Source: Ricinus communis
Lineage: Eukaryota; Streptophyta; Magnoliopsida; Malpighiales; Euphorbiaceae
Assembly: GCF_019578655.1 (NCBI RefSeq)
Contig: NC_063260.1
Span: forward strand, 5,024,501-5,088,500
Length of the DNA stretch: 64,000 nt
Direction: 5' to 3'
This document shows positions 23,650 to 35,501 of the stretch, in pieces. A program made the translations under genes and the position numbers. Numbering within the stretch: the stretch's first letter is position 1; every line of letters starts with the position of its first letter. The notes beneath the pieces were generated by a model. That model saw nothing but the letters and a program-made list of their open reading frames with translations. It made no database searches and was not told the origin of the DNA.

Positions 23650-25745
23650 AAATAGACAGAAATGAAAATATAAGTTTTAACAAAATAAACTTATGACATT
23701 TGGAGATTCTTTAATTTCGTCCCCTAGCAATGGATTCTTGTGTTCCCATTGAAGGTTCTTGAGTTGTAAAACTGGTACCAGTTTCTCCAGGCTTGCTTTC
23801 ATTTCCTGTTTTGCATGATCATCATGATTGGTAAAAACATAATCATATGTTAGGTATTTGTGCATTATATTTTAACTAAAGAAATATTTTTACTAAAGAT
23901 AATTTTACCTCTAATTGAGAAGTAGTAGTAAACTGTTTACCCCATTTCTTAAATTCTGCGTTTTTTATGTCATGAATGATGGCTCGTCCATTGCCTTCTC
24001 TTCTTATACCCTCCTTGTAAATGATTCTTTGAGAATTAGTCTTTGATTGCAAATAACTTATCCAACCAAAAAGTACATTATAAGCATATAACTTCTTAAC
24101 ATTTACAAATTACAAGTATTAAAATGAACTGGTATTACTACATTTATAGCCACATGGGCTGTCACTAGATCTGTGAGAACACCATAACCTCTCACTGGTT
24201 ATACTGTAAATCTAGATATGTATTATTTTCAGGTTTTTCCTTTGATATGGCAATGCATCTCTAGATCTATCATTACTACCCAAGTTCATGTTAGAATTAA
24301 ATACAACACCTGACGTACATTGATCTTCATTTGCTTAAGTATTAGTGACGGTGGACACTTCAACCTGAGCTGGAATACTTTGTGAACCATTGCATTTCCT
24401 TAGGACAACAGCTCCAATAACTCATTTACCACCTTTTATCTAAAATGTAGACAAATTATACAAGATAATATTTAATAACATCACATCTATTCTAAATTAG
24501 AAAATGAAATAGATAGACGCTTATTGCAAGTTTTAAAGGTCTGGTTTGGAAGCTTCTTTTAGTCTCTTGCCTTGGAGGTAATGGACCTTGTTAAGTTTTC
24601 AAGTTGTACTGCTTGTTATGTTTTCAATATGGGACATGTTTTCTTATTATATCCTTTCTCAAAACATACTTGGCATGTCATTTTCTTATCTCTTCTAGAA
24701 AGCTTATATCCACTACTATTTTTACCTTCTTCCTTTCTCCTATTCCTAGCAGGTCTTCCAGTATTTTTTTAAAGGGAGGTGGCTGTGGAAGATCATTTCC
24801 AGATTTCTCCTAAATTTTTTGACTATTCATTGGTTGCATCATATGTGCATAAGCCTCTAAATACTTTTCTTTCCTATACCAATTGTCAACATATTGCTCA
24901 GAACTGCAATCTATGTGCAAGATTGCACAAATTACATAGGGGGAAGGTGTGCCAGTCAATTGCCATTTTCGACAAGGATAAGTTCTATTTGTAAAATCAA
25001 CTACATAGGTGTCTCCCTTATACCACACTTCAAAACCACTATCCCCATTCCATAACAAATGACAGTTTCCACTTTTTATATAACTGTCATGTAATTTTTT
25101 TCCTAATCCTATACCCAAAATCACCAATCCACTTGCTGGTCAGATCCCTATTGGTATGCAACCTTGTCATTACCAATTTCCTAATATCTTCTAATATTGA
25201 GATAATATTTTTAGTCCTAGCCTCAATAATTTTTCTATTAAATGCCTCAATTAGATTGTTATTTATGATGTCATATTTTACCTCAGTGTTGAAGTAAGCT
25301 TTGCACTAGTGTCGAGGGTGAGTGTTCAACATATCTTCATAACCTTTTGGTGACGGCCTCTTTAGCTCCTCCATATTCTTATCAAAATGAGGTATGTTTG
25401 TTGCCTTTGCACACATCCAGAATTGCTTTCTTTGAAGGTCTTTATTTTTTCCATGCATTTTTCTTCAATTTGCATATAGGTGTCTTGCACAACATCTATG
25501 CTCAGTATTAGGCAACATATTCCTCACAGAATCTAGAAGACCCTTTAAACACAAAACTATGAAAACATCATGAGTTGCATACAATATAAATTCAAACCTT
25601 ACATACATATGCCTAAAATGAAATTAAAATTTTACCTTTTGTTGGTCAATAATGATTGTCCATCCATTACTATCTTTAAAGTGCAAATCATTTTTAAGCT
25701 ACTGCAAAAACCTTGATAACCAGCTACCTTTTGGTGAATGGTTAC
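23650..25745 (-). pseudogene. MULE transposase remnant (partial DDE, SWIM, zinc knuckle)
   Basis: Read from high to low coordinates. The end of the DDE domain (DSNGWTIIIDQQK) is near 25690-25640. After an apparent intron-like gap, helical-region motifs follow: SVRNMLPNTEHRCCARHLYA, then NNNLIEAFNRKIIEAR (about 25560-25210). The degenerate SWIM finger comes next (DFTNRTYPCRKWQLTG, then PSPYVICAI; about 25010-24915), inside an open frame at 25127-24810. A knuckle resembling CQVCFEKGYNKKTC lies near 24680-24630. In the SWIM motif the usual C-x-C...C-x-H ligands read Y-P-C...S-P-Y, so zinc binding is probably lost. The N-terminal half and first catalytic Asp are missing. No TIR pair could be assigned. 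Confidence 0.75.
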
Positions 25746-26285
25746 GAGCTACGCCTCTAAAAAAAATTAAGTGTTAATGTTTCGAGCTCTAAGTTAGACT
25801 CTGCTTCGACAGCTAGAAGACTATTATTTATATCAAAGAACGTTAGGAAGTATACATAAATGGTTAATAAGGAAAGGGTTAATAATATAGAGAAGGTACA
25901 TTAGCTTTGAGGGACATGCAATGTGAACGAAAAATGGCCTACATTGCTAAAGGGTTATAAGCTATTATTGTGCATGACACTGTTTACCAAATAAGTGTTA
26001 TGGAAATGAGACAATAATAAAGCCAAGAAGCGAACAAAATTGATGTAATGCCTACCTTACCTGACCAAACAATGCAATATTGACCTTTACTCTAAGAACC
26101 AACTCTCTAAAGAAAACAAAATATAAAAACAAAATCATCCAGCCATATAACCAAATATACTGTAATACCAAAAATCCAAAATCATCAAGAACACCAAAAG
26201 TAACAGCATGCCAATTTTTGTTGAACCCTTTCCATCATTCATGAACACCTAGCCTAGAATAACATGTCATTCAAACAAGTCGACA
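25746..26285. other. Junction between MULE remnant and LINE; nothing recognised
   Basis: No coding similarity seen on either strand. Confidence 0.4.
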
Positions 26286-26289
26286 CACA

Positions 26290-27963
26290 GATTACACACC
26301 ATCTCTCACCAAGTAAAGAAAAAGAATATAGCAGCTCATAAGGCAAAATACTATCCTAGGACCAACTTAATTCATGCAGGTAGGGGATACAGACCTAGTT
26401 ACCTTTAAAGAAAGATTTTAGTATTAAAGAGCTTGATTTTTGAAGGTACTACTTGGCGAGTTGGAAATGGGTAGAGCATTTGAGTTTGGAATAATAATTG
26501 AATATGTGATGACATATTCATTATACCAGTCTTTGTTGCAAATTAGCTAGGTGTCGACGTTGTTGTAAGTAGTCTTATTGTTCTGATATTCAACAATGAC
26601 ATAAAGAATTGATTGAGCAAATTTTATCACTGCTGATGCACAACGAATTGTACCCCCTTGAGCATGACATTATCAAATGATAGAAGTGTGAAAAGGTACT
26701 AAAATGGTAATTTTTCTATTTGCACAGCTTATCATTTAGCAACTCAAATGTTGTCAATATTGGATAATAGTAATCCATCTCCCTCTATTTCAGATCCCCT
26801 TTGGAAAAGATTATGGCATTTGGATATACCTCATAAGGTTAAGTATTTTCTATGGAGGGCATGTACAGATTCCTTAGCAATAAAAGAGAAGCCATATTCT
26901 AGAGAAGTAATATTGATATTATGTGTGTTATGTGCAGTTACGATTAGAGTCCTTAAATCATTTGTTAATATCCTATTCATTAGCAGTAAAAGTGTGGTAC
27001 TGCAGTCCCTTAAGAATTGACGTTCGTGCTATTGTTAATACTTAATTTAGATAATTTATGGGGGATACGATGAACTTATATCCAAAGGATTATATTGAGA
27101 TTATGATGATGCTGGCTTGGGTTCTCTGGAATAGTAGAAATTAAGTGTGTTTCAAGGACAAACGCAGCACACCAATAGATATCGTTGATATGGCAAAACG
27201 TTCGTGGCTGGAATTCAAGGACTGTAAAATGCATCCACAGATAGTCAATAACCTTGCATCGCTGTCAAACTCTTGGCAGCCTTTGCTGAGTGGAACTCAT
27301 AAAGTTAACTCGGATGTAGCAAAGTTTAAGGATGGGTCGGTGGGTCTAGGTTTTATGTGCAAAAATGAGAAAGGTAAGGTGATGATAGCTTGATCAAAAT
27401 GAATGCAAGTGACAAACAATAGTACAATTGATGAGGAGGTGAGCTTTTGATGTGGTCCTACAAAGTGGTATAAATAATTGTGTATAGAATATCACAGTAA
27501 AGTGTTGGTCGATGGACTAAATGGTAAGAGTACTGTTGATATGTTGTATGAGCTTATTATTGATGACATATCAACATTGGCTCAATTTGTAGGAAATTTT
27601 TTAGTGCAGTATGTCCTAGATTGGCAAACAAAGTTGCCCATTTTTTGTCTCGCTTTCAACCAGCTATTGTTTAGAATTCATTTGGATGGATGATGTCCCT
27701 CCTAAGGTTTTTGTTCTTATTGCAGATGATGTAAGGTCCTTCTTCTTAGTAATAAGATTATTTCTTTTTTCTAATATGAGCACCTTGCATTGCCTTCTAT
27801 TTTGCTCAATTTCTTCTTTATCCCTGGTTTCCTCTTCTCATTATTTTTCTATTTTTGATTTTTTTTTTCTCTTTTTCTAGCTTCACGCGTTAAGCACCTT
27901 AAGTCCAACAATTTAGTCCCATAAACAACATAAAGGTATTTTCATCGAAATAAAAAAAAAATC
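26290..27963 (+). mobile_element. 5'-truncated LINE (non-LTR retrotransposon) 3' end
   Basis: Conceptual translation shows the C-terminal half of a plant L1-type ORF2. The region after the reverse transcriptase reads KAKYYPRTNLIHAGRGYRPS, then EGTTWRVGNG (26320-26475). The zf-RVT domain follows (LWHLDIPHKVKYFLWRACTD with a later CVLC; about 26740-26930). A degenerate RNase H is next (HKVNSDVAKF, then GLGFMCKNEKGKV; about 27295-27390, running to ~27700). In-frame stops are present. A 10-A run (27952-27961) marks the poly(A) end. Endonuclease and reverse transcriptase are absent, as in most 5'-truncated insertions. Confidence 0.8.
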
Positions 27964-28299
27964 ACCTTGCCTAATTAATAGTTTGGTCGAGGCAAATTGA
28001 TTAGAATCACTGCTACTTTTACATAGATGAGGCACTAGTTGTAATAACAAATTCAGGTACCAAATCAGCAGAAATGGGAAAGTTCATACACTATTGGTGT
28101 AATTTTTCCAAAGTTTAACTTAAATACTTTGATTTATAAGATAAAAGTAATTATTAGAAACGAATAATTATTAATTTAGAATGATTATAATTTTTTTTTC
28201 TTTTTCTTACACCAATTTCGCTGTACTTCCTATGAAACAAACAATCCGTTAAAAGAAAATAAAAGAATCGAATTGGAGACCTCACCACCAAGTCTGAAC

Positions 28300-28587
28300 C
28301 CTAGCCACTGAAAATCTCTAACCGCAATCCCCCAGTTCAATCACAGGTACCACCGTCAACAACCAATCTTTAGTTGTTTACAATGCTACCAACGCTGGCA
28401 ATTTGACCGTCATCTGTCCCGCATGATTACCTTTTTTACCCCTTTTATTGAAAATCATCATCGCCGGTAGCCACCCCTTTCACCGCCGGTATAAAAATTT
28501 CACATCTTTCCATATTTTACAATTCTCTTTCTTTGCCTCAATTACAAAAAAAGTTATTATTTATTGGTGCGATCGCATCACTAGCTG
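28300..28587 (+). other. Probable 5' UTR exon of the FAR1-related gene
   Basis: Relatively GC-rich, transcript-like sequence ends at GAA|GTAAGC (donor at 28588). The next plausible acceptor, TTGTTGCAG, is at 29387-29395 just before the coding exon. The transcription start is not resolved. This is inferred from splice signals only. Confidence 0.35.
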
Positions 28588-29430
28588 AAGTAAGCTTCTC
28601 AATTTCCTTTTCCTTATTTTAGTTGTTGTTGTTGTTGTTGGTATTGTTGTGAATATTGTGTTTTGAGCAATTTGTGCTGTCCTTTAATAATTGGGTGCTT
28701 GTTCGCATAACCATTTCTGGAAACTTCATTTTTGAACACTAAACAGTGGAATTATATTTCTACCCTAATTTCATATTATGTTAGAATTATTTTTTGGAAT
28801 TAAATTGCTCAGGTTGAACTCCTTAATCGAAGTTTCTCATTTTTGAATCCTACCTTGCTAATAACAATCAGACATTTTAATTCTTTTATGAAAAGTTATC
28901 ATAGTGTTTCGAAAGTCTATAATAAATGCAAGAATTCAATTCAGCGAGTTCTGTTTTCGTCAGTTTCTCATATTTGGAAAGGTTATAGTTGCTAGAATTT
29001 AATTCTTTCAATTGTTTTTAAAAAAAAGACATTTTGAAAGAAGTTAAATTATGCCACAAATGACATGATTTTGCAACAACTTAATTGAATTGAGTTCTTG
29101 CACATGATTATAGGCCAAAGTTTCTTATTTATGAATTAAGGAATATAGAACTAAAAAGAAAAAGGAGGAGACTTTTCGTTGTAATCTTTTAGATAAGCAG
29201 AAATCCAACTAAAGCTTACTAAAATAATATGGGCCCTTTCGAATTTTGCAAGCTATTTTGTGGCAACGAACAGCAAATTCTTGACTGACAATTAGATGCT
29301 CCCCTTTTCTAATTTTGGTCAGAAGATAACTTTTATCTTAGTAAATTTGATACTGCCACGGTATGAGCTATTGAACTAGTTGCTTATTGTTGCAGTGGAG
29401 TTTGGGATTAATGGTGATGCCAATGGTGTC

Positions 29431-32400
29431 ATGGTGGGAACAGTTGAGGTGGACTGTAGTAGGACAGGTGAAGAAAATGAAATTGGTGTAAGTTCTGGTG
29501 ATGGGGAGTTTCAACAAGATGAGGATGATAAATTGGATATAGAATCATTCAACAAAGATACAATCTCAGATGTAGTTCCATCTGTAGATGTGGTTCCAGC
29601 AGATGAGCCCTATGTGGGACAGGAGTTTGAATCTGAAGCAGCTGCACATGCATTCTACAATGCTTATGCCACACGCGTGGGATTCATTATTCGTGTAAGT
29701 AAACTCTCTCGGTCAAGGCGTGATGGAACTGCTATTGGTAGGGCACTTGTTTGTAATAAAGAGGGCTTTAGAATGCCTGATAAGCGTGAAAAAATTGTAA
29801 GACAAAGGGCAGAAACGAGGGTTGGCTGCAGAGCAATGATTTTGGTGAGGAAAGTAAGCTCTGGTAAATGGGTTGTTACAAAGTTTGTTAAAGAGCACAC
29901 TCATCCCTTGACACCTGGCAAAGGCCGTAGGGATTGCATTTATGATCAGTATCCGGTTAGATCTTGCTCTCTTGTTGTTCTTTGTTTTCTTGATAGATTA
30001 TGCATGACTAGATCATATGATTATTTTATTATCATTATTTTTAATGTTTTTGAAAAGTTAAAGGAAAGTTACATGAACTTGACCTGCCTGAAAAATGTCG
30101 ATTAATTTTGAAGAGTCACATAAGCTGTGCTATTATTTATGATCATTAGACTATATTTCCATGTAAGAAACTCTTTATAGGTATTTTATAGAATTTAGAA
30201 TAGGATTTTGCTTGCAGAAACATCTAAAGAATCTGAAGAATGCCAAAGTAGCCCTAGGTTACGACAGTCACTGTTACTTAATGCATTCTGTATTTGTAGG
30301 TTAAACGCTTTGGCAACCACAAGATTTTAGAGCAGTTTTCATGTTTTCTATCACCAGTCTTTACTTTCTGGTCATTTGTTAGACAACTGTTAATTCAGTC
30401 TATAAAGGATTTATGTCGTCAATGATTATGAGACACTGCTTGTATGAATGCATTATCTTCTCTGTTATGCTTGCTGAGTTATGATTGAGTTAATAATTGG
30501 TGCTACTCCAATATCCAGTAACCTATGTAGTTCAAGCTTTAATTCCAGTGTTCAATTTAAGCTTTTGTGACTATATAATGGAGTGGATGATTGGGATGAA
30601 CTGTCAGTTGATGTAAGTACTTGGAATTTTGATATTTTTGATATGGTTCCTTCCTGGTAGAAAAAGACGGAGTCAAAGCTAAAGCTAACAAGGGTTGTTG
30701 AATTTGGTATAACTGTGATGCTGAGAAAACTGTTGAATTTTGTCTAGATAAGAACAAGTTCTTCATTAATTTGTGTAGCATACTCATGGGATCATCAGAA
30801 GGTGTATAGAAGGTTTTTAAGAAATATGTTTTATTGAAGGTACAAGAAAATTGGCTGAATTAATTCATTTTCATGGGGTTTTTGGATTATAATATAATAA
30901 TATTCCCAGTTCCTGGCAGTGGTTTTGAGCTTTTTGAGTTTTATTTAAATATTGTACTTCGTCTAGTCCAGCCATCGAATGAAAGATGGATCTTTCTTAC
31001 ATTCAGTAGCACAAATCTTTAACAGACTAGGAAACCAAGTGCTGATTTGTAATTCTCCATATCTATTAATTAGATTGACGATGGATTCCCGGGTCATGCT
31101 TTTGTTATCTGTGAGGTGTTCTTGTTAGGGGTGAGTCTGGTGCAAGGTCATCCTATTTTGTTTGCTTTTATTTTCTTTTGCAGTTATAACCTTGCTTAGA
31201 TGCCTGTTATCTTTGGGCTCTAACCCTATGTTTAGACTAAACATGTTTTCCCCTTGGCATCATGTATCAATAGCTATCTTTTAACTAATTAGTTGTAGAG
31301 TTTTCACAAGGAAATTTCCATTGCATGTGGCATTTATCAAGCTGCATTGTGTGCAACTCAGTAACAAAAATTGATTGGGAACTGCCTTATAGTTATACAT
31401 TGACATTTAAAGAATAAAGGGGCAAGTTTTATTTCCTATATTTCATCCAATTCTGGACTTGTAGTAGGTATTCGATTAGATATTGCAGCAAATTTTTTTA
31501 TTTATTTATGCTATAATTGTGATTATTACTATAAATTTTCAATCCTGATTGTTAAAATTTTTTTATTGCACAAAATATAGGAGAGCTGCCTGAAGTACTT
31601 CCCTCCCCCCCTCCCCCCATATTTTGTTATGACCTTGAGGAAATGAAATGTGCCCTAAACAGGGGATCAGATGGTTTATGCTTTGCACTAATGAACTTAG
31701 GGTTTGCCAAGATCTTTTACTAGTTGGTGTTATTATAGTTTGGGATCAGATGGGACTAAAGGCATGTCTGATGATAATTTCTGTTTGATGAAACTGGAAC
31801 AATCTTGCTCTATATAGCTACTTGGAAACTATCTTTAGTACTTCAGGCATATGGCATGTCTTACTTTCCTATAACATGTTAGTTATTTAGGCTTTTAGGA
31901 TGATGGATGATGTTTTCGAGTGGCTATATAAATAAGGTGGAAAAAATTCAGAAACCTGCTTCTATGATTTTGTGATGAGCCTCATTTTGGGATTTAGGAT
32001 TTAGGTTGACTTAAGTGCATATAAAGCCCATATGCGAAGTGGAAAAGGTAGGAGTAGCAGGTACTATTTATGATGTCCCTGGGATTGTAGCCAGGGATCA
32101 TCAACAAACCTTAGCTATTCGTTGGATCCTTGAAGCAGCTTTCAAACGACATATAAGCTACAGGATAAGCTTAGCATTCATGGTTGTGTTGATTCTTTCT
32201 TTTCCTTTGAGGTGCTTATGTGTACTGCCCAGTGTTGTTGAGTTTAGTTTCTGCTTTCTGTACATTTTTTCTTTGTGCCCCCCAAAAAGATTAGTTGAGG
32301 TATTCTGTAAGAGAATAATCATCAAATAACCTATACAGAGATTCTTTTGACCCAGTGCTGATGCTAATGGAGTTCTTGCCTAGTTGTTTTGGCTTTCGAT

Positions 32401-34098
32401 GTAGTGATGTCACCTCGTCAATGAGCGACAATGCTGTATAATTTTTGGAAAATGTTTCAAGTAATCCTCTTGGAGAATGGTGAGAGCTGATTTATTAGCT
32501 TTCATTTTGTTCACAAAGCTAAGTAATATTAATGTGAAAGGTTAATTTGGCACTACCTATTTAGTTAAAGGTCTTGAAGGAATTAATTAATCTTGGGCTT
32601 ATTGGAATGATAATGCAAAATCCTTTTCTAATTAGTTCTCACTCTAATTTGTGAATATGCATGCGAGCATGCACTTCTGCATGCTTCTTTTGGATGCCAC
32701 TTTTCATTATTCTATAGCTGCACTTAATTTTGTTTCTTTAATTTTAATTGCTTAGATAAATAAAAAACTGCACTGCAAATATTATTACAGGAGTACCTGG
32801 AAGCATACTGTTCTTCTCTTTATTGATAGATATTTCTCACTGTTTATTGGAACTCCAATCTTTTTATCTCCAGCCAATATGATTTATTTCCATGCCAGCT
32901 TAAAGATCTTTGCTGCAGCTTCTTTTTTGTTTACTTTTTCTACTTTTACTAGAATGACCATAAACAAATTTGTAGGCATTATAACTAACAGATGCAATGC
33001 AGTTGAGATTTTATATTACATGGTGTTTAATCGATGGTGTAGCTTCTATTAACCTAGCTTTCAGATAATTTTCCAGGTATCCAGTGTGGAAGAATTTAGG
33101 TCTAGGTTACAAACTGTGTATCTAAGTTTTGAAAATCAATCCCAACTTTTGTGCTATGCAATTTAAGTGGCCATGATACTGCTTCTGCCATCCCATAGTT
33201 GAAGTTCTTAATTCAGCTTCAAACATTCTGGTCTACAAATTAAGCGATGTCTCAGAAAATCTTGTATTATATTGCATCAATTGTTCATAAAAAATTTCAT
33301 GGAGATCAAAATACAATACTAGAATGTATTAAAGATCGAGCTATCATTATTTGGTCCCTGTTCCCCCCACTCCTCTTTTGCATTGTCAGACATAACAAGG
33401 TTAGGGCTTCCAACTGAATAGGCAAAGGGATGTTCCTCCTTTATAAGCCTCCAATCCTCTCTGACCATTGCGGGATTTATGGTACTATGATGTACCGGTA
33501 GGCATATACACCAATAGACTTGGAGTGTTTTTGTCCCTTCTAGTTTACTTTTGATTGATGATTTTATCTCTGGTCAGGGTTCTAGGGCCTCTAATGATTC
33601 AAAAACTACTAATGTTTTACTCTACAAATAAGTTGCCAATCCATTCATGGTTGGATGACTATGCTTTGACAATCAGTGTCAATTTCTTTCTCATATAAGC
33701 TTGCTGGTGTTGATATCATGACATGCCATCTTCTTCTCTAATCCTTCTTTTGTGCCTTTCTTCCTATCATGACATCGGCCCCTCTTTTCTCCATGGCTAA
33801 AGTCGAGAAACATTTTGCTTTTTTAGTGGGATATCAACTCTTGTGTTGCCTAATTGAGATATTGATGGTATTGCGACTTATCTTTTAGTTTATTTATTGG
33901 CAGAATGAACATGATAAAATTCGGGAGCTATCACAGCAGCTGGCTATAGAGAAAAAGAGAGCTGCAACCTATAAAAGACATTTGGAATTGATATTTGAGC
34001 AAATTGAGGAGCACAATGAGAGTCTATCAAAGAAGATCCATCACATAGTAGACAGTGTGAGAGAGATGGAGACCCAAGAGCAACAGAATCGTGTATAG
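29431..34098 (+). CDS. FAR1-related (FRS-type) short DNA-binding protein, two coding exons
   Basis: Coding exons 29431-29955 and 33904-34098 join at ...TACGATCAGTATCCG-type sequence (donor CCG|GTTAGA, acceptor GGCAG|AATGAA), giving 239 aa. The FAR1 DNA-binding domain covers residues 74-159: [17 protein letters not shown], then the C2H2-type zinc ligands C108, C133, H156 and H158 (EHTHPL). The second exon encodes a C-terminal coiled coil ([19 protein letters not shown]). There is no MULE catalytic domain and no SWIM finger, so it belongs to the short FAR1 family (Arabidopsis At3g59470-like), thought to act in the nucleus. An acidic N-terminus precedes the domain. ATG at 29431 is the first in-frame Met in this exon; an upstream exon could add residues. 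The ~3.95 kb intron holds a mitochondrial DNA fragment. Confidence 0.88.
31601..31618 (+). repeat. C-rich run in the FAR1-related intron
   Basis: CCCTCCCCCCCTCCCCCC is very unusual in this AT-rich DNA. The minus strand has three G-runs, so a G-quadruplex would need a split of the longer runs. Confidence 0.6.
32015..32172 (+). pseudogene. rps7: Nuclear copy of a mitochondrial rps7 fragment (NUMT) inside the FAR1-related intron
   Basis: The translation contains [26 protein letters not shown] and [16 protein letters not shown] followed by SYRISL. This is the central part of plant mitochondrial ribosomal protein S7. Similarity starts near 32018 and stops after about 32172, where the frame runs on into unrelated intron sequence. 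Residues at two places differ from the usual organelle sequence (RDH for RDR, KRH for KRR), consistent with decay after transfer. No start, no C-terminal part and no transit peptide are present. It is a passive insertion, not an exon. Confidence 0.8.
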
Positions 34099-34830
34099 TT
34101 CCAGCAATTTTGGTTCTTTTTCACATTGCTGAAGTACAAAATCAACAATTGGTATACAGAATACTGTTGAATAGCAACAGATTCTCATGGTTTAGATGTC
34201 ACATTCTGACTTGTTTAGTTCCTTAGATTTCCAGGTAGTTACACATTGTGAAAAATGTTCAGGTTAGCAGCATTCATTCGAGTATTAGGCAATACTATGC
34301 TCCTATTTATGGAGCCCGTGGTGGCTAGGAGATATAGAGAGGTGATGTATAGTTCTCCAATCCCATCTCTGCATGTTCGTGGCAAAATTGTGAAATTTAT
34401 CTTACTGAATAGGGAGGCATCAAGTCCCTAGGAAGCCGAACATTACATTCTATTGCATTCTATGTAGAACTTGATTCCAGCTTCTTGTTTTGTATAGCAT
34501 TAAAATGTTTTTCTTTTTTACTCCTTGTGCTATATTCTTTTCCTTTTTGACCTAATTGTATTTGCTTTTCCTTTTCCTTTGAGGCCATTTAATTTCTCCA
34601 GATATGGGTGGTATTTCTTTGTCATTTCTGTATGCAAAAAGTATTTTGTCTTGTAATTTAGCAGGATGGCATTTAGGTCATGTCCCTGTGCCTCTTGTAA
34701 CTATCCTACTCTTTAAAGCTACATTTCTTGTGTAGAAAGTATGGACTCCCAAGCTTATTCTATTGGGGGGATACAGTCTTCGTAAATTATGTACATCTCC
34801 AAAAAGTGAACAACCTGATTGTTGTTATTA
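34099..34830 (+). other. 3' UTR and downstream flank of the FAR1-related gene
   Basis: Follows the stop codon; T-rich tracts and several AATAAA-like variants are present, but no single polyadenylation site can be chosen. No other gene is seen. Confidence 0.4.
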
Positions 34831-34904
34831 TTTCTTTTTATAAAATTTTATTTCAACTAAATGTAATATTAAAAATGAGAAGGATATGAAAAGTAAAAAA
34901 TTAA

Positions 34905-35482
34905 TGTTTTCAAAACGGACCAATCTATAAGTTCAATCGGTCGGATCTGTCGGTTCAACCGATTTGATATGTTGAATCGCCTGTTAGATTAGTCTAATAA
35001 AAACTAATTATATTTTATTTATTATATTTTAAAATAGTTATTATAATAAACTAATGATAAATTCTTAATTTTTAATAATATTTAGTAAAGTTTAAATAAT
35101 TAAATAATAAATTTAAATAAAAATATATTAATAGAATTATAATCTTTATTTTGGTTATCAAGCTTATAAGTACAATAATAAAATAAAAATATATTGTTAA
35201 AAGTATTATAAACATTAGATTTAAAAAATAATTACTTTTTTTTTTTTTTTTATATACAAGTTCTAATAATCTTAAATACAAAATTATTCAATCTTTGGTG
35301 TTATAATTTTTTATTTATTCTTTTAGTAATCTTCTTTTATGGATATATGGCAACACGCCGGTTGAACTGGTTTTTCCAATTTAGTTAGCTTATGCCGTTC
35401 AATTTAGTTAAACCATAAATTTAGTTATTTAGGGTTACTGGTTCTAGGTTGAACTGACTTGTTTGATTCAATTTTTAAAATA
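34905..35482. mobile_element. MITE-like repeat with GGTTCAACCG motifs
   Basis: The left end reads TGTTTTCAAAACGGACC, then GTTCAATCGGTCGG and GTCGGTTCAACCGATTTG. The right end carries the inverse style (GCCGGTTGAACTGG, then GGTTGAACTGACTTG, then AATTTTTAAAATA). Inverted repeats are imperfect and no clear target duplication was found. It resembles a common plant non-autonomous repeat; superfamily not assigned. Confidence 0.4.
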
Positions 35483-35501
35483 CTGGTAAAAATGGTATTA
35501 A

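Noticed and set aside
28082..28112. GTGTAATTTTTCC transposon-end-like sequence upstream of the FAR1-related gene
   Set aside because: Resembles a TIR for ~25 bases, but no partner end or target duplication could be found.
29664..29904. Minus-strand open frames
   Set aside because: Antisense of the conserved FAR1 domain exon.
32015..32329. Open frame in the FAR1 intron taken as an exon or a separate gene
   Set aside because: Only the first ~155 bases resemble rps7; the rest is intron sequence, with no start or proper end.
35072..35281. Minus-strand open frame rich in Ile/Leu/Tyr
   Set aside because: Low-complexity AT-rich sequence inside a MITE.
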